Below, in pieces: positions 27,401-34,957 of a stretch of DNA of 64,000 bases. The number at the start of each line of letters is the position of its first letter. The stretch's first letter is position 1. Made by a program: the position numbers and the translations under genes. The notes beneath the pieces were generated by a model. The model saw only the letters and a program-made list of their open reading frames with translations, was not told the DNA's origin and did no database searches. The stretch is taken from NCBI GenBank assembly GCA_002449845.1, contig DJXW01000014.1, forward strand, positions 1-64,000. The letters are read 5' to 3'. This stretch comes from Prevotella sp. UBA6994. GTDB lineage: Bacteria > Bacteroidota > Bacteroidia > Bacteroidales > Bacteroidaceae.

Positions 27401-28243
27401 GAAGGTACAAGTAACAAGTATCCATTGTTGAGCCGTATGAACGTAGGTGTGAACTGGCAGTCTATCTCTGACATTTACGTTGAAAACGCTGGTTATTTCC
27501 GTCTCCAGAACTTGACAATTGGTTACGATTTTGCAAAGACATTCAATACACGCCTATTTGAACAATTACGTGTTTACTTCGCAGCACAGAACCTCTTTAC
27601 CATTACCAAGTACAAAGGTATGGATCCTGAAAATGGTCGTGCTCTTAATGGAAATGAGCCTTGGGTAACAGGTGTTGACGTAGGTAACTATCCTCAGCCA
27701 CGTACCTATATGGTAGGTGTAAACCTCAAGTTCAAGGGTAAGGGTGAGCAGAAGAAGGCCGCTGTTGCAGCCGTAGCTCCTGTTGTGAACAACAATGCAG
27801 AAATTGACCGTCTGAATGGTGAGGTGAACAGACTTCGCGCAGAGAATGACCAGCTTCGTAACCGTAAGCCCGAAAAGGAAGTGGTGAAGGAAGTGGTTGC
27901 AAGCAAGGAGTTCGTGACATTCCCATACTTGGTGAACTTCGACATCAACAAGACCGACGTGGTGAACCGTGAGATGTTCAACCTCAACAGTGTTGCCGAG
28001 ATGATCAAGGCTACTCCTGGTAAGAAGTATGCCGTAGTAGGTTATGCTGACAAGCAGACTGGTTCTAACGAGCGTAATACCCAATTGGCAGAGCAACGTT
28101 CAAAGAACGTTTACGACGTGCTCATCAAGAAGTACGGTGTTCCTGCAAGCAGTCTTGTACTCGACTCTAAGGGTGGTGTAGATTACTTGTACAAGGATGA
28201 TGCTCAAGTAAGCCGTTCGGTATTAATTTCTGAGGTAAAATAA
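24479..28243 (+). CDS. SusC/RagA TonB-dependent transporter fused to a C-terminal OmpA-like domain
   Basis: Protein of 1254 residues from the ATG at 24479 (MSLSFRKTLLLMGAC), with a signal peptide ending near QANAA. Domains: carboxypeptidase-like regulatory fold (about 40-115), TonB box and plug (LDEVVVVGYG; LYVIDGVAGGDINNLNPADIERIDVLKDA split over two blocks), then the outer-membrane barrel to about residue 1085 (TYMVGVNLKFK). Unlike usual SusC it continues: an Ala/Pro linker, a coiled coil (AEIDRLNGEVNRLRAENDQL) and about 115 residues like an OmpA peptidoglycan-binding domain (VGYADKQTGSNERNTQLAEQ). The barrel end faces the periplasm, so the extra domain could bind the cell wall. The cotranscribed SusD starts 34 nt later. 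The substrate is unknown, probably a glycan. Confidence 0.93.
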   Translation: MSLSFRKTLLLMGACATVGAIPTQQANAASPTGATNVVQQLKKVTGVVSDSFGPVVGATIMEKGTSNGTVTDVNGNFSLNVNPGATLVVSYIGFASQEIVVGNQSSLNITLQEDNTSLDEVVVVGYGVQKKKLVTGATVEVKGDDITKLNTTQVLGALQSQSPGVSIQAVSGQPGDGFKVAIRGAGTNGDTKPLYVIDGVAGGDINNLNPADIERIDVLKDAASCAIYGSAAANGVILVTTKQGKEGSVQVSYDGNIGWSNVYRMPQLLTAKQYMEVQDLVRFNSGVAPRNWADFVDADLLKAYQNGTNEGSNFMEAIRNKNAVTTSHAVNVAGGSEYSKFSTGIGYQYQDGVFGNLVKSDFRRFTFRLNSEHIIYRNSKGLDVIKVGENVYWQHRQTQGLQQGNQYSNEISNMLRANPMIPIYNANGEWFGYDDMKGSGLSKNGWFDYNSYTNNPIASMMYNQSANNKSISYGLNAVGYIEIQPIKGLTYRGQINYNQSSWSWRAYLPVYHLNDQGASREIDQATNQTGQGWGWGTTNTLNFKFDISKLHNFDILVGTEYGMSKPDYGFTLNATANNSIFGDLRHAYMSFMKDNTQKATVSGSPYGDSRSMSYFGRLNYDYAEKYMFTAIFRADGSSVFAPGHRWGYFPSFSAGWVVSNEKFMQSTSSWLDFLKIRAGWGQNGNKNIVDGFAYQATFGYDAYSNYSFGNNKDGYTNGASPKRLANTELTWETSEQLDLGLDARFFNGRLGLVFDWYRKTTKDLLLNVPIPPTTGFKTQLKNAGTVRNTGIEFALNWRDQIGAFKYGASWNIAVNKNKVTKVNSEQDYNNGGLDLLAQGTGYMARFQEGHPIGYFWGYKTDGVIQNQDDLAAYVATLKDGNAANSLQGSGLKPGDLKFVDVNGDGVIDAEDKTDLGNPHPDVTMGLTLNAEYKGFDFSVTGYAALGQQVARSYRKFTDGEQENYTTEVYSYWNGEGTSNKYPLLSRMNVGVNWQSISDIYVENAGYFRLQNLTIGYDFAKTFNTRLFEQLRVYFAAQNLFTITKYKGMDPENGRALNGNEPWVTGVDVGNYPQPRTYMVGVNLKFKGKGEQKKAAVAAVAPVVNNNAEIDRLNGEVNRLRAENDQLRNRKPEKEVVKEVVASKEFVTFPYLVNFDINKTDVVNREMFNLNSVAEMIKATPGKKYAVVGYADKQTGSNERNTQLAEQRSKNVYDVLIKKYGVPASSLVLDSKGGVDYLYKDDAQVSRSVLISEVK

Positions 28244-28277
28244 TCGCAGAATCGAAATCATAAATATTTAGAAGAAC

Positions 28278-30125
28278 ATGAAAAAAATAGCATATTTTTT
28301 AGGCGCATTGCTTATCACCGGAACATTCGCTTCTTGTGATATTGACAATGTAGAGAATATGGGCGAACTTTCTACAGAGAATTTCCCCGTTTCTGAAGTA
28401 GATGGTGCTGCCGTACTTGCTGGTATTTACGAAAACCTGAATGCTACTCATGCTTATCCTCAGGAGTCGTTTCTTTATTATGCTTGTTTGGCAAGTGATG
28501 ACCAGTTTGGTGGTGGTGGTACTAATGATAAATTGATGCAGGCAATGGACCTCATTACCAACTATAATTCTGATATGACCAATGACTTCTGGGTGTTGCG
28601 TTATGAAGGACTGAACCGTGCCAATACCTTGATTCAGGCTTTGCCAAACACAAATATGTCTGAGGAACTGAAGAATCAATACTTGGGTGAGGCATTGTTC
28701 TTGAGAGCTTATTATTATTATGAGCTTGCTTCCATGTATGGAAATGTACCTCTCTTGACAGTACCAAGTGGCGGAACCGAAACTCAAGGTGATGTTAAAG
28801 TCTTGTGGGGACAAATGTTACAAGACTTGAGAGATGCTATTAAGATGATGCCAGCAGAGCGTAAGAATGACGGTCATGTAGATAAGTTTACCGCTGAGGC
28901 TATGTTGGGTCGTGTATGGCTTTTCTATACAGGTATGTATTGCAACGGAACAGAGATTGCCGACTTGACCAGCGAGACATATAACCCTCTGACATCAGTA
29001 GAACTTCCAGACGGAACAACAATGACAAAACAAGAAGTGATTGGATATATTGACGATTGCGTTAATAATTCTGGTTATTCTCTCGTTCCCGATTTCCGTA
29101 ACTTGTGGGCTTACACCAACCGTTTCACGGCAAAAGATTATGACTATCTCAATGATCCGATTATCGTGAAGGCTTCTGATGGCGTAACTGATTCAATCGC
29201 AGGATACAAATTGAAGGAAGGCATCAAATGGGTTGAGGATGATAATGGAGAAGGAACAAGTACAAATCCTGAGTCTATGTTTGCCATTAAGTTCAATAAG
29301 TTGGCTGACTGGTCAACCACGATTGGATATGCTAACGGAATTGCCCTGCACTTCGGTGTACGTGGAGGTCAGCAATATGCAGCTACGTTCCCATTCGGTC
29401 AAGGCTGGGGTGCCGGACCTGTTGCTCCTAACCTCGTGAACGATTGGAAATCGACGGAGCCAAACGATATGCGTCGTGATGCAACTATCCAAGACTGGAC
29501 AAAACAACCTTCATACACTTATGGTGGTTGGTCTGACTTTGTGCAGGAAACAGACTTCTATGGAAAGAAATGGTCTCCTATTTCTGCCAAGAACGATGGT
29601 TCTACATCAATCTCTGTTTCAGAAAACCCATACGTTTGTTGTTTTGAAAACTTGATGTATGGTTCTCAAGGATGGCCTCAAGGTGCCAATAACATGCAGT
29701 TGAATAACATCCACGACTTGGTACTGATTCGTTTTGCTGACGTGCTGCTGATGCAAAGTGAATTAAAGGAAGACGTGAGTGGAATCAATGCAGTACGTAA
29801 ACGTGCTGGTCTTGAGCCAATTGCTGCATACTCACTTACGGCTTTGCAGAATGAACGTAGATGGGAGTTTGCTTGTGAGGGAATTCGCTGGAACGATATT
29901 CGTAGATGGCATATTGCTGCTTCGGCATTGGCTAAGCAGGATAGACAACCTATATATTATTGTGGCGAGAAAGGTGAAAACTTTGCTCACAATGGTGGAT
30001 ATGTTGCTCGTTACAAGGCTACCGCTGGTTTCCAGAAGATGCCTGAAAGCCAAGTGCAGATTGGAAGTGTAAAACAGAATGCAGGATGGACTTCCTCTGA
30101 TTCTGAGTACACTGGATGGCAATAA
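28278..30125 (+). CDS. SusD/RagB-family outer-membrane lipoprotein
   Basis: Protein of 615 residues with a lipoprotein signal ending TGTFASC (Cys20). SusD features include the N-terminal TPR-like helices (LNRANTLIQALPN, FLRAYYYYELASMYGNVPL) and the late RRWEFACEGIRWNDIRRW block near the C-terminus, as in SusD/RagB families. SusD proteins cap the SusC barrel and bind the incoming glycan. It lies 34 nt after the SusC gene and 32 nt before a further lipoprotein gene. The glycan specificity cannot be read from the sequence. Confidence 0.95.
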   Translation: MKKIAYFLGALLITGTFASCDIDNVENMGELSTENFPVSEVDGAAVLAGIYENLNATHAYPQESFLYYACLASDDQFGGGGTNDKLMQAMDLITNYNSDMTNDFWVLRYEGLNRANTLIQALPNTNMSEELKNQYLGEALFLRAYYYYELASMYGNVPLLTVPSGGTETQGDVKVLWGQMLQDLRDAIKMMPAERKNDGHVDKFTAEAMLGRVWLFYTGMYCNGTEIADLTSETYNPLTSVELPDGTTMTKQEVIGYIDDCVNNSGYSLVPDFRNLWAYTNRFTAKDYDYLNDPIIVKASDGVTDSIAGYKLKEGIKWVEDDNGEGTSTNPESMFAIKFNKLADWSTTIGYANGIALHFGVRGGQQYAATFPFGQGWGAGPVAPNLVNDWKSTEPNDMRRDATIQDWTKQPSYTYGGWSDFVQETDFYGKKWSPISAKNDGSTSISVSENPYVCCFENLMYGSQGWPQGANNMQLNNIHDLVLIRFADVLLMQSELKEDVSGINAVRKRAGLEPIAAYSLTALQNERRWEFACEGIRWNDIRRWHIAASALAKQDRQPIYYCGEKGENFAHNGGYVARYKATAGFQKMPESQVQIGSVKQNAGWTSSDSEYTGWQ

Positions 30126-30157
30126 CATTTTAGTAATCAAAAAAAGATAAAACAGAT

Positions 30158-30997
30158 ATGAAAAAGAGTTTTTTTATCCTTCCATTGATGGCTTTAGCCA
30201 TGACGCTTGTTGCATGTGACCCGAGTCATGACAATGAAGGACCGAAGGATAGTGCCAGTTCAGAGGCACTCACCAGTCAAATGGTAATCAAGGCTAAGAG
30301 TGAAGGCAATAATAACCTCACCGTTTATACAGAGCCTACACGATTCATTTGGGTGTATGATGCAAAAACCAATAATGTGGTTGGCAACGGTACGGCTGTA
30401 AAGATACAGGTCGCTCCTCCTACGGAAGAAGTGACGTATTACATTACTACGCATAATCAAGATGGTTCGATTGTGAAATCTGGAACCAAATCGATTAAGA
30501 TTTCTGAGTACACAGACCTGCCTGGAATCTATAATCAGATTTTCGGTGACGGAAAAGGTGGTTTCACCACTACCAAATGGGGATGGGATACAGGAGCCTC
30601 TGACGGTGTTTGGGGTAATGGTGCCTATCTTGAAAATACAGGACCTGGATGGTGGGTCGTTTCTGCCAGTGACATTGATGCTCAAGCAGAAGGCAAAGGA
30701 CTATCCAATGATGGCTTGAATGGTTGGATGGAACTGAGCTTGTCTGGAGTAAAAACCAGTCGTGGCGAAACCGGCAACGTGGTTGTGACACAAGATATCG
30801 TTAAGGCTGGTTGGGACATCGGTAAAATGGTGTTCTCTGGAACCACTCCTTTGATGGGTATTCAACCAAATGTTGGTGGTAATCAGTATGATTATCATAT
30901 CTTGAAGGCAGACGGAACTACTCTTCGCCTTTGCGCTCCAGAGCCAGGTGCTGGTGATTGGGGTACAGCTTGGTTCTGGAACTTCAAGAAATTGTAA
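30158..30997 (+). CDS. Third lipoprotein of the SusCD operon, putative surface glycan-binding protein
   Basis: Lipoprotein of 279 residues; the signal ends LVACD with Cys20. The first part (about 45-120) looks like an Ig/PKD-type beta domain (VAPPTEEVTYYITTHNQDGS). The remaining 150 residues are rich in Trp and Gly (TKWGWDTGASDGVWG, GPGWWVVSASD, GTAWFWNFKKL), as expected for a carbohydrate-binding beta sandwich. It occupies the position of SusE/SusF-like proteins in polysaccharide utilisation loci. I recognise no named family with certainty. A strong terminator follows 26 nt after the stop. Confidence 0.7.
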   Translation: MKKSFFILPLMALAMTLVACDPSHDNEGPKDSASSEALTSQMVIKAKSEGNNNLTVYTEPTRFIWVYDAKTNNVVGNGTAVKIQVAPPTEEVTYYITTHNQDGSIVKSGTKSIKISEYTDLPGIYNQIFGDGKGGFTTTKWGWDTGASDGVWGNGAYLENTGPGWWVVSASDIDAQAEGKGLSNDGLNGWMELSLSGVKTSRGETGNVVVTQDIVKAGWDIGKMVFSGTTPLMGIQPNVGGNQYDYHILKADGTTLRLCAPEPGAGDWGTAWFWNFKKL

Positions 30998-31022
30998 TTG
31001 TAAGTTCTTGTGCTAAATATTA

Positions 31023-31060
31023 CCGCTCCAATTGTCCTTATCAATTGGGGCGGTTTTCTT
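31023..31060 (+). terminator. Terminator of the SusC-SusD-lipoprotein operon
   Basis: A 12-bp stem with one wobble (CCGCTCCAATTG at 31023-31034, CAATTGGGGCGG at 31042-31053) and a 7-nt loop is followed by TTTTCTT. It is a classic Rho-independent terminator on the plus strand. Confidence 0.88.
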
Positions 31061-31069
31061 ATGATTTTA

Positions 31070-31101
31070 TTTGCTAATTTCATTAATTTATTATACTTTT
31101 G
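31070..31101 (+). promoter_or_regulatory. Promoter of the DUF6057/propeller operon (TTTG-N20-TACTTTTG)
   Basis: TTTG at 31070-31073 and TACTTTTG at 31094-31101 are 20 nt apart. With the terminator just upstream, this marks the following five genes as a separate transcription unit from the SusCD operon. Confidence 0.8.
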
Positions 31102-31134
31102 CAAGATTATTAAACAGGTGTGAGAAAAAGGAAT

Positions 31135-32766
31135 ATGTTGAGGAAATATGCAATATGCAGCAGGTGGGGATTGACATGTCTGTTTGGCATGGGAATCTTC
31201 TTGTTCTGGCTTTTGTGCTATCCTCATGCGCTGTCTTACCAAGAGCAATATCAGCTGTTCCTTTTTTCTCTGGATTACTTGACAGAGAGAATCCAAGTAC
31301 CTGGTGGTTTTGCGGATTATATCGGTGAATTTTTTGTACAGTTCTATTATATAGAATGGGTAGGAGCATTGGTGCTTGCCGTTTGGTTGGTGATGCTGCA
31401 ACGTTTGACGTGGCGCATGATGCGTTGCAACTCATCGCTATATATGCTCAGTTTTGTTCCTTCCGTCATGTTGATATGGCTGTTGGGCGACCCCAGTGTG
31501 CTGTTCTCCTACATGATAGCCATGTTTGTGGCGATGATACTTGGTGTTTGTCGTTCGCAAAAGCAAGGTTTACGATGGCCAAACATCATGTTTGACGTGG
31601 TTGCCACACCTTTATTATATTGGGCGATAGGACCGATGGCTTGGCTCTACGTTGCCTTACGTGTTGTTGATAACGGTTGGCGTTGGTCTTGGACAATCGT
31701 TTGGATGTTGTCGGTACAGTTGTCAGCCTACCATTTTATCCTGTTGCAATGGCCATCTTATACGGCTATTTGGGGAACCTATTACCGTATTCCGTTACAT
31801 ATCAATACCTTGATGTGGGTGATACCCCTCATCGTTGTCTTGCTTGCCATCTTGTCTAAGTTGTTGCAAGAAAGAAAAGACAATCATCCGTGGATAGGAC
31901 ATGCTTTACAGACGGCCTTACTTGTGGTACTCGGATTTTTTGCCATTACGAAGGGATACGACAGAGATATGTATGAACTGATTCGTCAGGATTATCTCGT
32001 TCGTCAAGAACGATGGGACGACATCATAGAGAGAGCCAGGGATTATCAGGTGAAGACACCGTTTAGTTCTGTCTGTGTCAATCTCGCCCTTTCGCAGAAA
32101 CGACAATTGGCCAATCAGATGTTTGACTTCTACCAGAGTGGAGAAGATGCTCTGATGATGCCTCGCATACGCGACTTAACTTCCATGCTGCCTACGGCTG
32201 AAGTGTTTTGGCGATTGGGAATGGTTAATTCTGCCCAACGATATATGTTCGACACCCAGGAATCTATCTTGAATGCCAAGAAGAGCGGGCGTTGTACGAA
32301 GCGCATTGCGGAATGTATGATGGTGAATGGTCATTACGCTCCTGCGAGAAAGCAATTAGGACTGTTGAAGAAAAGTCTGTTTTACAGGGATTGGGCTTTG
32401 GAAGCAGAGACGTTGATAGGTAATGAAGAGGCAATCAACAGCCATCCAGTTTATGGAAGACTGAGAAAAATCAGGTATAAGAAAGATTTCTTGTATAACT
32501 ACGAAGAGAGAGACAAGATGCTTGGTCTCCTGTTTGTGAACAATCCTGAAAACAAGATGGCACTCGATTATTTCATGGGGCAGTTGCTGCTGAATGTCAA
32601 CCTCGTTGATTTTCAGCAATATATGTCGTGGGTGCAGCAATATGGCGGTTATCGCATGATGCCCCTCACTTATCAAGACGTGATGCTTTGCATTCAGAAG
32701 AACGGACAGGTGCAAGGTTCGCCATATAGGAAATACGTGGACAGTAAATGGAAGGAAACAGAATGA
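31135..32766 (+). CDS. DUF6057-like membrane protein, copy A
   Basis: Protein of 543 residues from the ATG at 31135; a GTG at 31120 is also possible, but the ATG aligns with the paralogue at 34938. The N-terminal half has a signal-like helix followed by several membrane helices with the shared block ALSYQEQYQLFLFS. The C-terminal half is soluble and helical, like TPR repeats (MVNGHYAPARKQLGLLKKSLFYRDW). It resembles the uncharacterised DUF6057 family of Bacteroidota; no function is known to me. It is first in a coupled operon and its stop overlaps the next start as ATGA. Confidence 0.75.
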   Translation: MLRKYAICSRWGLTCLFGMGIFLFWLLCYPHALSYQEQYQLFLFSLDYLTERIQVPGGFADYIGEFFVQFYYIEWVGALVLAVWLVMLQRLTWRMMRCNSSLYMLSFVPSVMLIWLLGDPSVLFSYMIAMFVAMILGVCRSQKQGLRWPNIMFDVVATPLLYWAIGPMAWLYVALRVVDNGWRWSWTIVWMLSVQLSAYHFILLQWPSYTAIWGTYYRIPLHINTLMWVIPLIVVLLAILSKLLQERKDNHPWIGHALQTALLVVLGFFAITKGYDRDMYELIRQDYLVRQERWDDIIERARDYQVKTPFSSVCVNLALSQKRQLANQMFDFYQSGEDALMMPRIRDLTSMLPTAEVFWRLGMVNSAQRYMFDTQESILNAKKSGRCTKRIAECMMVNGHYAPARKQLGLLKKSLFYRDWALEAETLIGNEEAINSHPVYGRLRKIRYKKDFLYNYEERDKMLGLLFVNNPENKMALDYFMGQLLLNVNLVDFQQYMSWVQQYGGYRMMPLTYQDVMLCIQKNGQVQGSPYRKYVDSKWKETE

Positions 32767-34301
32767 AGGAAACAGACAATTTGGTAAACGGTTCATGCAA
32801 TGGCAGGCGGGCGATTCAGACAACTACTTGTTTGAAGGGATGGTTCTATACCCTCTGCCTATGTTGCTTCCTCTGCCTTTTGTCCTCCTGTTCCACAAAG
32901 CCAACTCATCCCACTCTCGTCAACGAATATCCCAAGATTTATCCCAACTATATTGGAGTGACCATTCCCGTGAACATTGCTCCATTAAACTTCAACTTCA
33001 TCAATGAAGACATAGAATGTATGGACGTAGTGGTGCGTGGAAGTAAGGGAGGGGAGATTCATGCGAATGGTGAATATGTGGATTTCGACATAGAAGAATG
33101 GAAACAACTCACGGAACAAAATAAGGGTGGAACCCTCCGCTTCACCTTGTGCGTGAAGAAAGATGGCAACTGGATTCAGTATAAGGATTTCACGATGACG
33201 GTGAGCAATTATCCCTTGGAAGATTTCGGACTGACCTATCGCCGTATCACGCCTGGTTACGAAGTGGGAGGCAATATCGGTATTTACCAACGAGATCTCC
33301 ATTCATTCAAGGAATTTGCAATCATTACCGAAACGACCGTTCCCGGTAGATGTTTCAATTGCCATACAGCCAACCAGACCAACCCACGACAAATCACCAT
33401 GCAGATGAGAGGCGAGGGTGGGGGAACGCTGATACAGAAAGATGGCAAACAACGATGGTTAGAAACCAAAACCGACTCTACCAAGGCGGCTGGCAGTTAT
33501 GCTTATTGGCACCCGTCGGGTAATTATTGTGCTTACGCGGTGAATGCCGTTCATCAATCCTTTTTCGTAGGAACCAAGCAACGCATAGAAGCCTACCATA
33601 GTTTCGGCGACTTGATGGTGTTGGATGTGCGCACCAATGAATTGCTGTTGTCTCCATTCTTGCAAACGCCAGACTTGGAAATATTCCCCGCATTCTCTCC
33701 AGATGGAAAGACCTTGTATTTCTCTACGTCCGAGTCTTGTCAAGTACCGGCTGAATACGAAAAAGTGAAATGTAGCTTGTGTAAGATTTCGTTTGATGCG
33801 GCTACAGGAACGTTTGGCAATCAGGTTGACACCCTCATCAATGCCAAGGAGACAGGAAAGAGCGTTACTTTTGCCCGCCCGTCGTATGACGGACGTTGGC
33901 TGATGTATTGCATGAGCGACAGAAGCAATTTCCCTATTTGCCAGTCGGATGCCGACTTGTGGCTGATGGATTTGACGACGGGGAAGAGCCGACCAATCAA
34001 TGAAGTAAACAGCAAAGAAACAGATAGCTTCCACAACTGGAGCAGCGATAGCCATTGGTTCGTGTTCTCCTCCAAGAGAGAGAACGGTATGTATGCGCAA
34101 TTGTTCTTGGCTTGCATTGACGATAAAGGACAAGTTTCCAAGCCATTCCTGTTGCCACAACGAAACCCAAGAAAGTTCTATCGTGAGATGATGGATTCAT
34201 ACAATGTGCCCGACTTCACCAAGACAAAAGTGGAGTTTGATGCGCATGAAGCATATCAACAAGTGTTTTATAACAAACGAGAACAAGTAATAATCAGATA
34301 A
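32763..34301 (+). CDS. CxxCH-containing TolB-like beta-propeller lipoprotein, copy A
   Basis: From the ATG at 32763, which overlaps the preceding stop, the protein has 512 residues. A long n-region precedes a lipobox (CLLSSC, Cys43). A beta-sandwich-like segment follows (about 50-150), then CFNCH (197-201), a match to the c-type haem motif CxxCH, then PD40/TolB-like propeller blades (PAFSPDGKTLYFSTS, RPSYDGRWLMYCMSD, NWSSDSHWFVFSSK). The lipid anchor and possible haem place it outside the cytoplasm. Haem attachment is inferred from motif conservation with the paralogue at 36704. It is part of the duplicated DUF6057/propeller module. Confidence 0.78.
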   Translation: MKETDNLVNGSCNGRRAIQTTTCLKGWFYTLCLCCFLCLLSSCSTKPTHPTLVNEYPKIYPNYIGVTIPVNIAPLNFNFINEDIECMDVVVRGSKGGEIHANGEYVDFDIEEWKQLTEQNKGGTLRFTLCVKKDGNWIQYKDFTMTVSNYPLEDFGLTYRRITPGYEVGGNIGIYQRDLHSFKEFAIITETTVPGRCFNCHTANQTNPRQITMQMRGEGGGTLIQKDGKQRWLETKTDSTKAAGSYAYWHPSGNYCAYAVNAVHQSFFVGTKQRIEAYHSFGDLMVLDVRTNELLLSPFLQTPDLEIFPAFSPDGKTLYFSTSESCQVPAEYEKVKCSLCKISFDAATGTFGNQVDTLINAKETGKSVTFARPSYDGRWLMYCMSDRSNFPICQSDADLWLMDLTTGKSRPINEVNSKETDSFHNWSSDSHWFVFSSKRENGMYAQLFLACIDDKGQVSKPFLLPQRNPRKFYREMMDSYNVPDFTKTKVEFDAHEAYQQVFYNKREQVIIR

Positions 34302-34303
34302 GA

Positions 34304-34957
34304 ATGAAAAAACTATTCCTTTGTTTGATAGCGGCAATAAGCGTGTTTAATCTCAATAGTTGCAAGGAAGCACGTCAATCTTGCCATATTCAAGGTGTTA
34401 TTGGAAGTGACCAGTATGAAGGGAAACGTATCTTCTTGGTGCCTCTCTACGGTCCTGCAACGGCAGAAACCGTTGATTCCATCGAGATTAAGGACCGTAA
34501 GTTTGAGTTTACCACCGACACCATGCAGATGTACAAGATACTGCTCGACTATCACTATCGCATGGGCATTCAGCCCCTTCTCGTCGTGGGAGAACCTGGT
34601 GAGGTGAAAGTGGTTATTGACAGCATTAGCCATGCTGGAGGAACACCGCAAAACGACTCATTGGAACAATGGAAGGTTCGCACGGAAATACATAATAAAC
34701 AATTGGCAGAACTTCATGGCATGAGGAAGGTGATGGAACAGCAAGGAAATATGCCACAGGCATTGGCTCTGAAAGAGCACTGTGACAGCATTCATCTTGC
34801 CTATAAGAACATGACAAGACAAATGGCAGCCAACTTAAAAGAAGGCGTGTTGCATGATTTCCTTGCGGGATTATATCCCACCACCTATAAGAAGAAGTTG
34901 CCAGATGGAAGAATTGTAACGGTCAATGCTGATACCCATGAAGAAATTGCTGAGTAA
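34304..34957 (+). CDS. DUF4369-like lipoprotein
   Basis: Lipoprotein of 217 residues with signal end FNLNSC (Cys20). The section from about 25 to 110 (SDQYEGKRIFLVPLYG ... VDSIEIKDRKFEF) looks like DUF4369, the N-terminal domain often seen before thioredoxin folds in Bacteroidales TlpA/ResA-like proteins. A helical stretch follows, and there is no thioredoxin domain or CxxC motif. It begins 2 nt after the propeller gene and its 3' end overlaps the next membrane-protein gene by 20 nt. Its role is unknown; the setting beside CxxCH proteins is suggestive only. Confidence 0.65.
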   Translation: MKKLFLCLIAAISVFNLNSCKEARQSCHIQGVIGSDQYEGKRIFLVPLYGPATAETVDSIEIKDRKFEFTTDTMQMYKILLDYHYRMGIQPLLVVGEPGEVKVVIDSISHAGGTPQNDSLEQWKVRTEIHNKQLAELHGMRKVMEQQGNMPQALALKEHCDSIHLAYKNMTRQMAANLKEGVLHDFLAGLYPTTYKKKLPDGRIVTVNADTHEEIAE

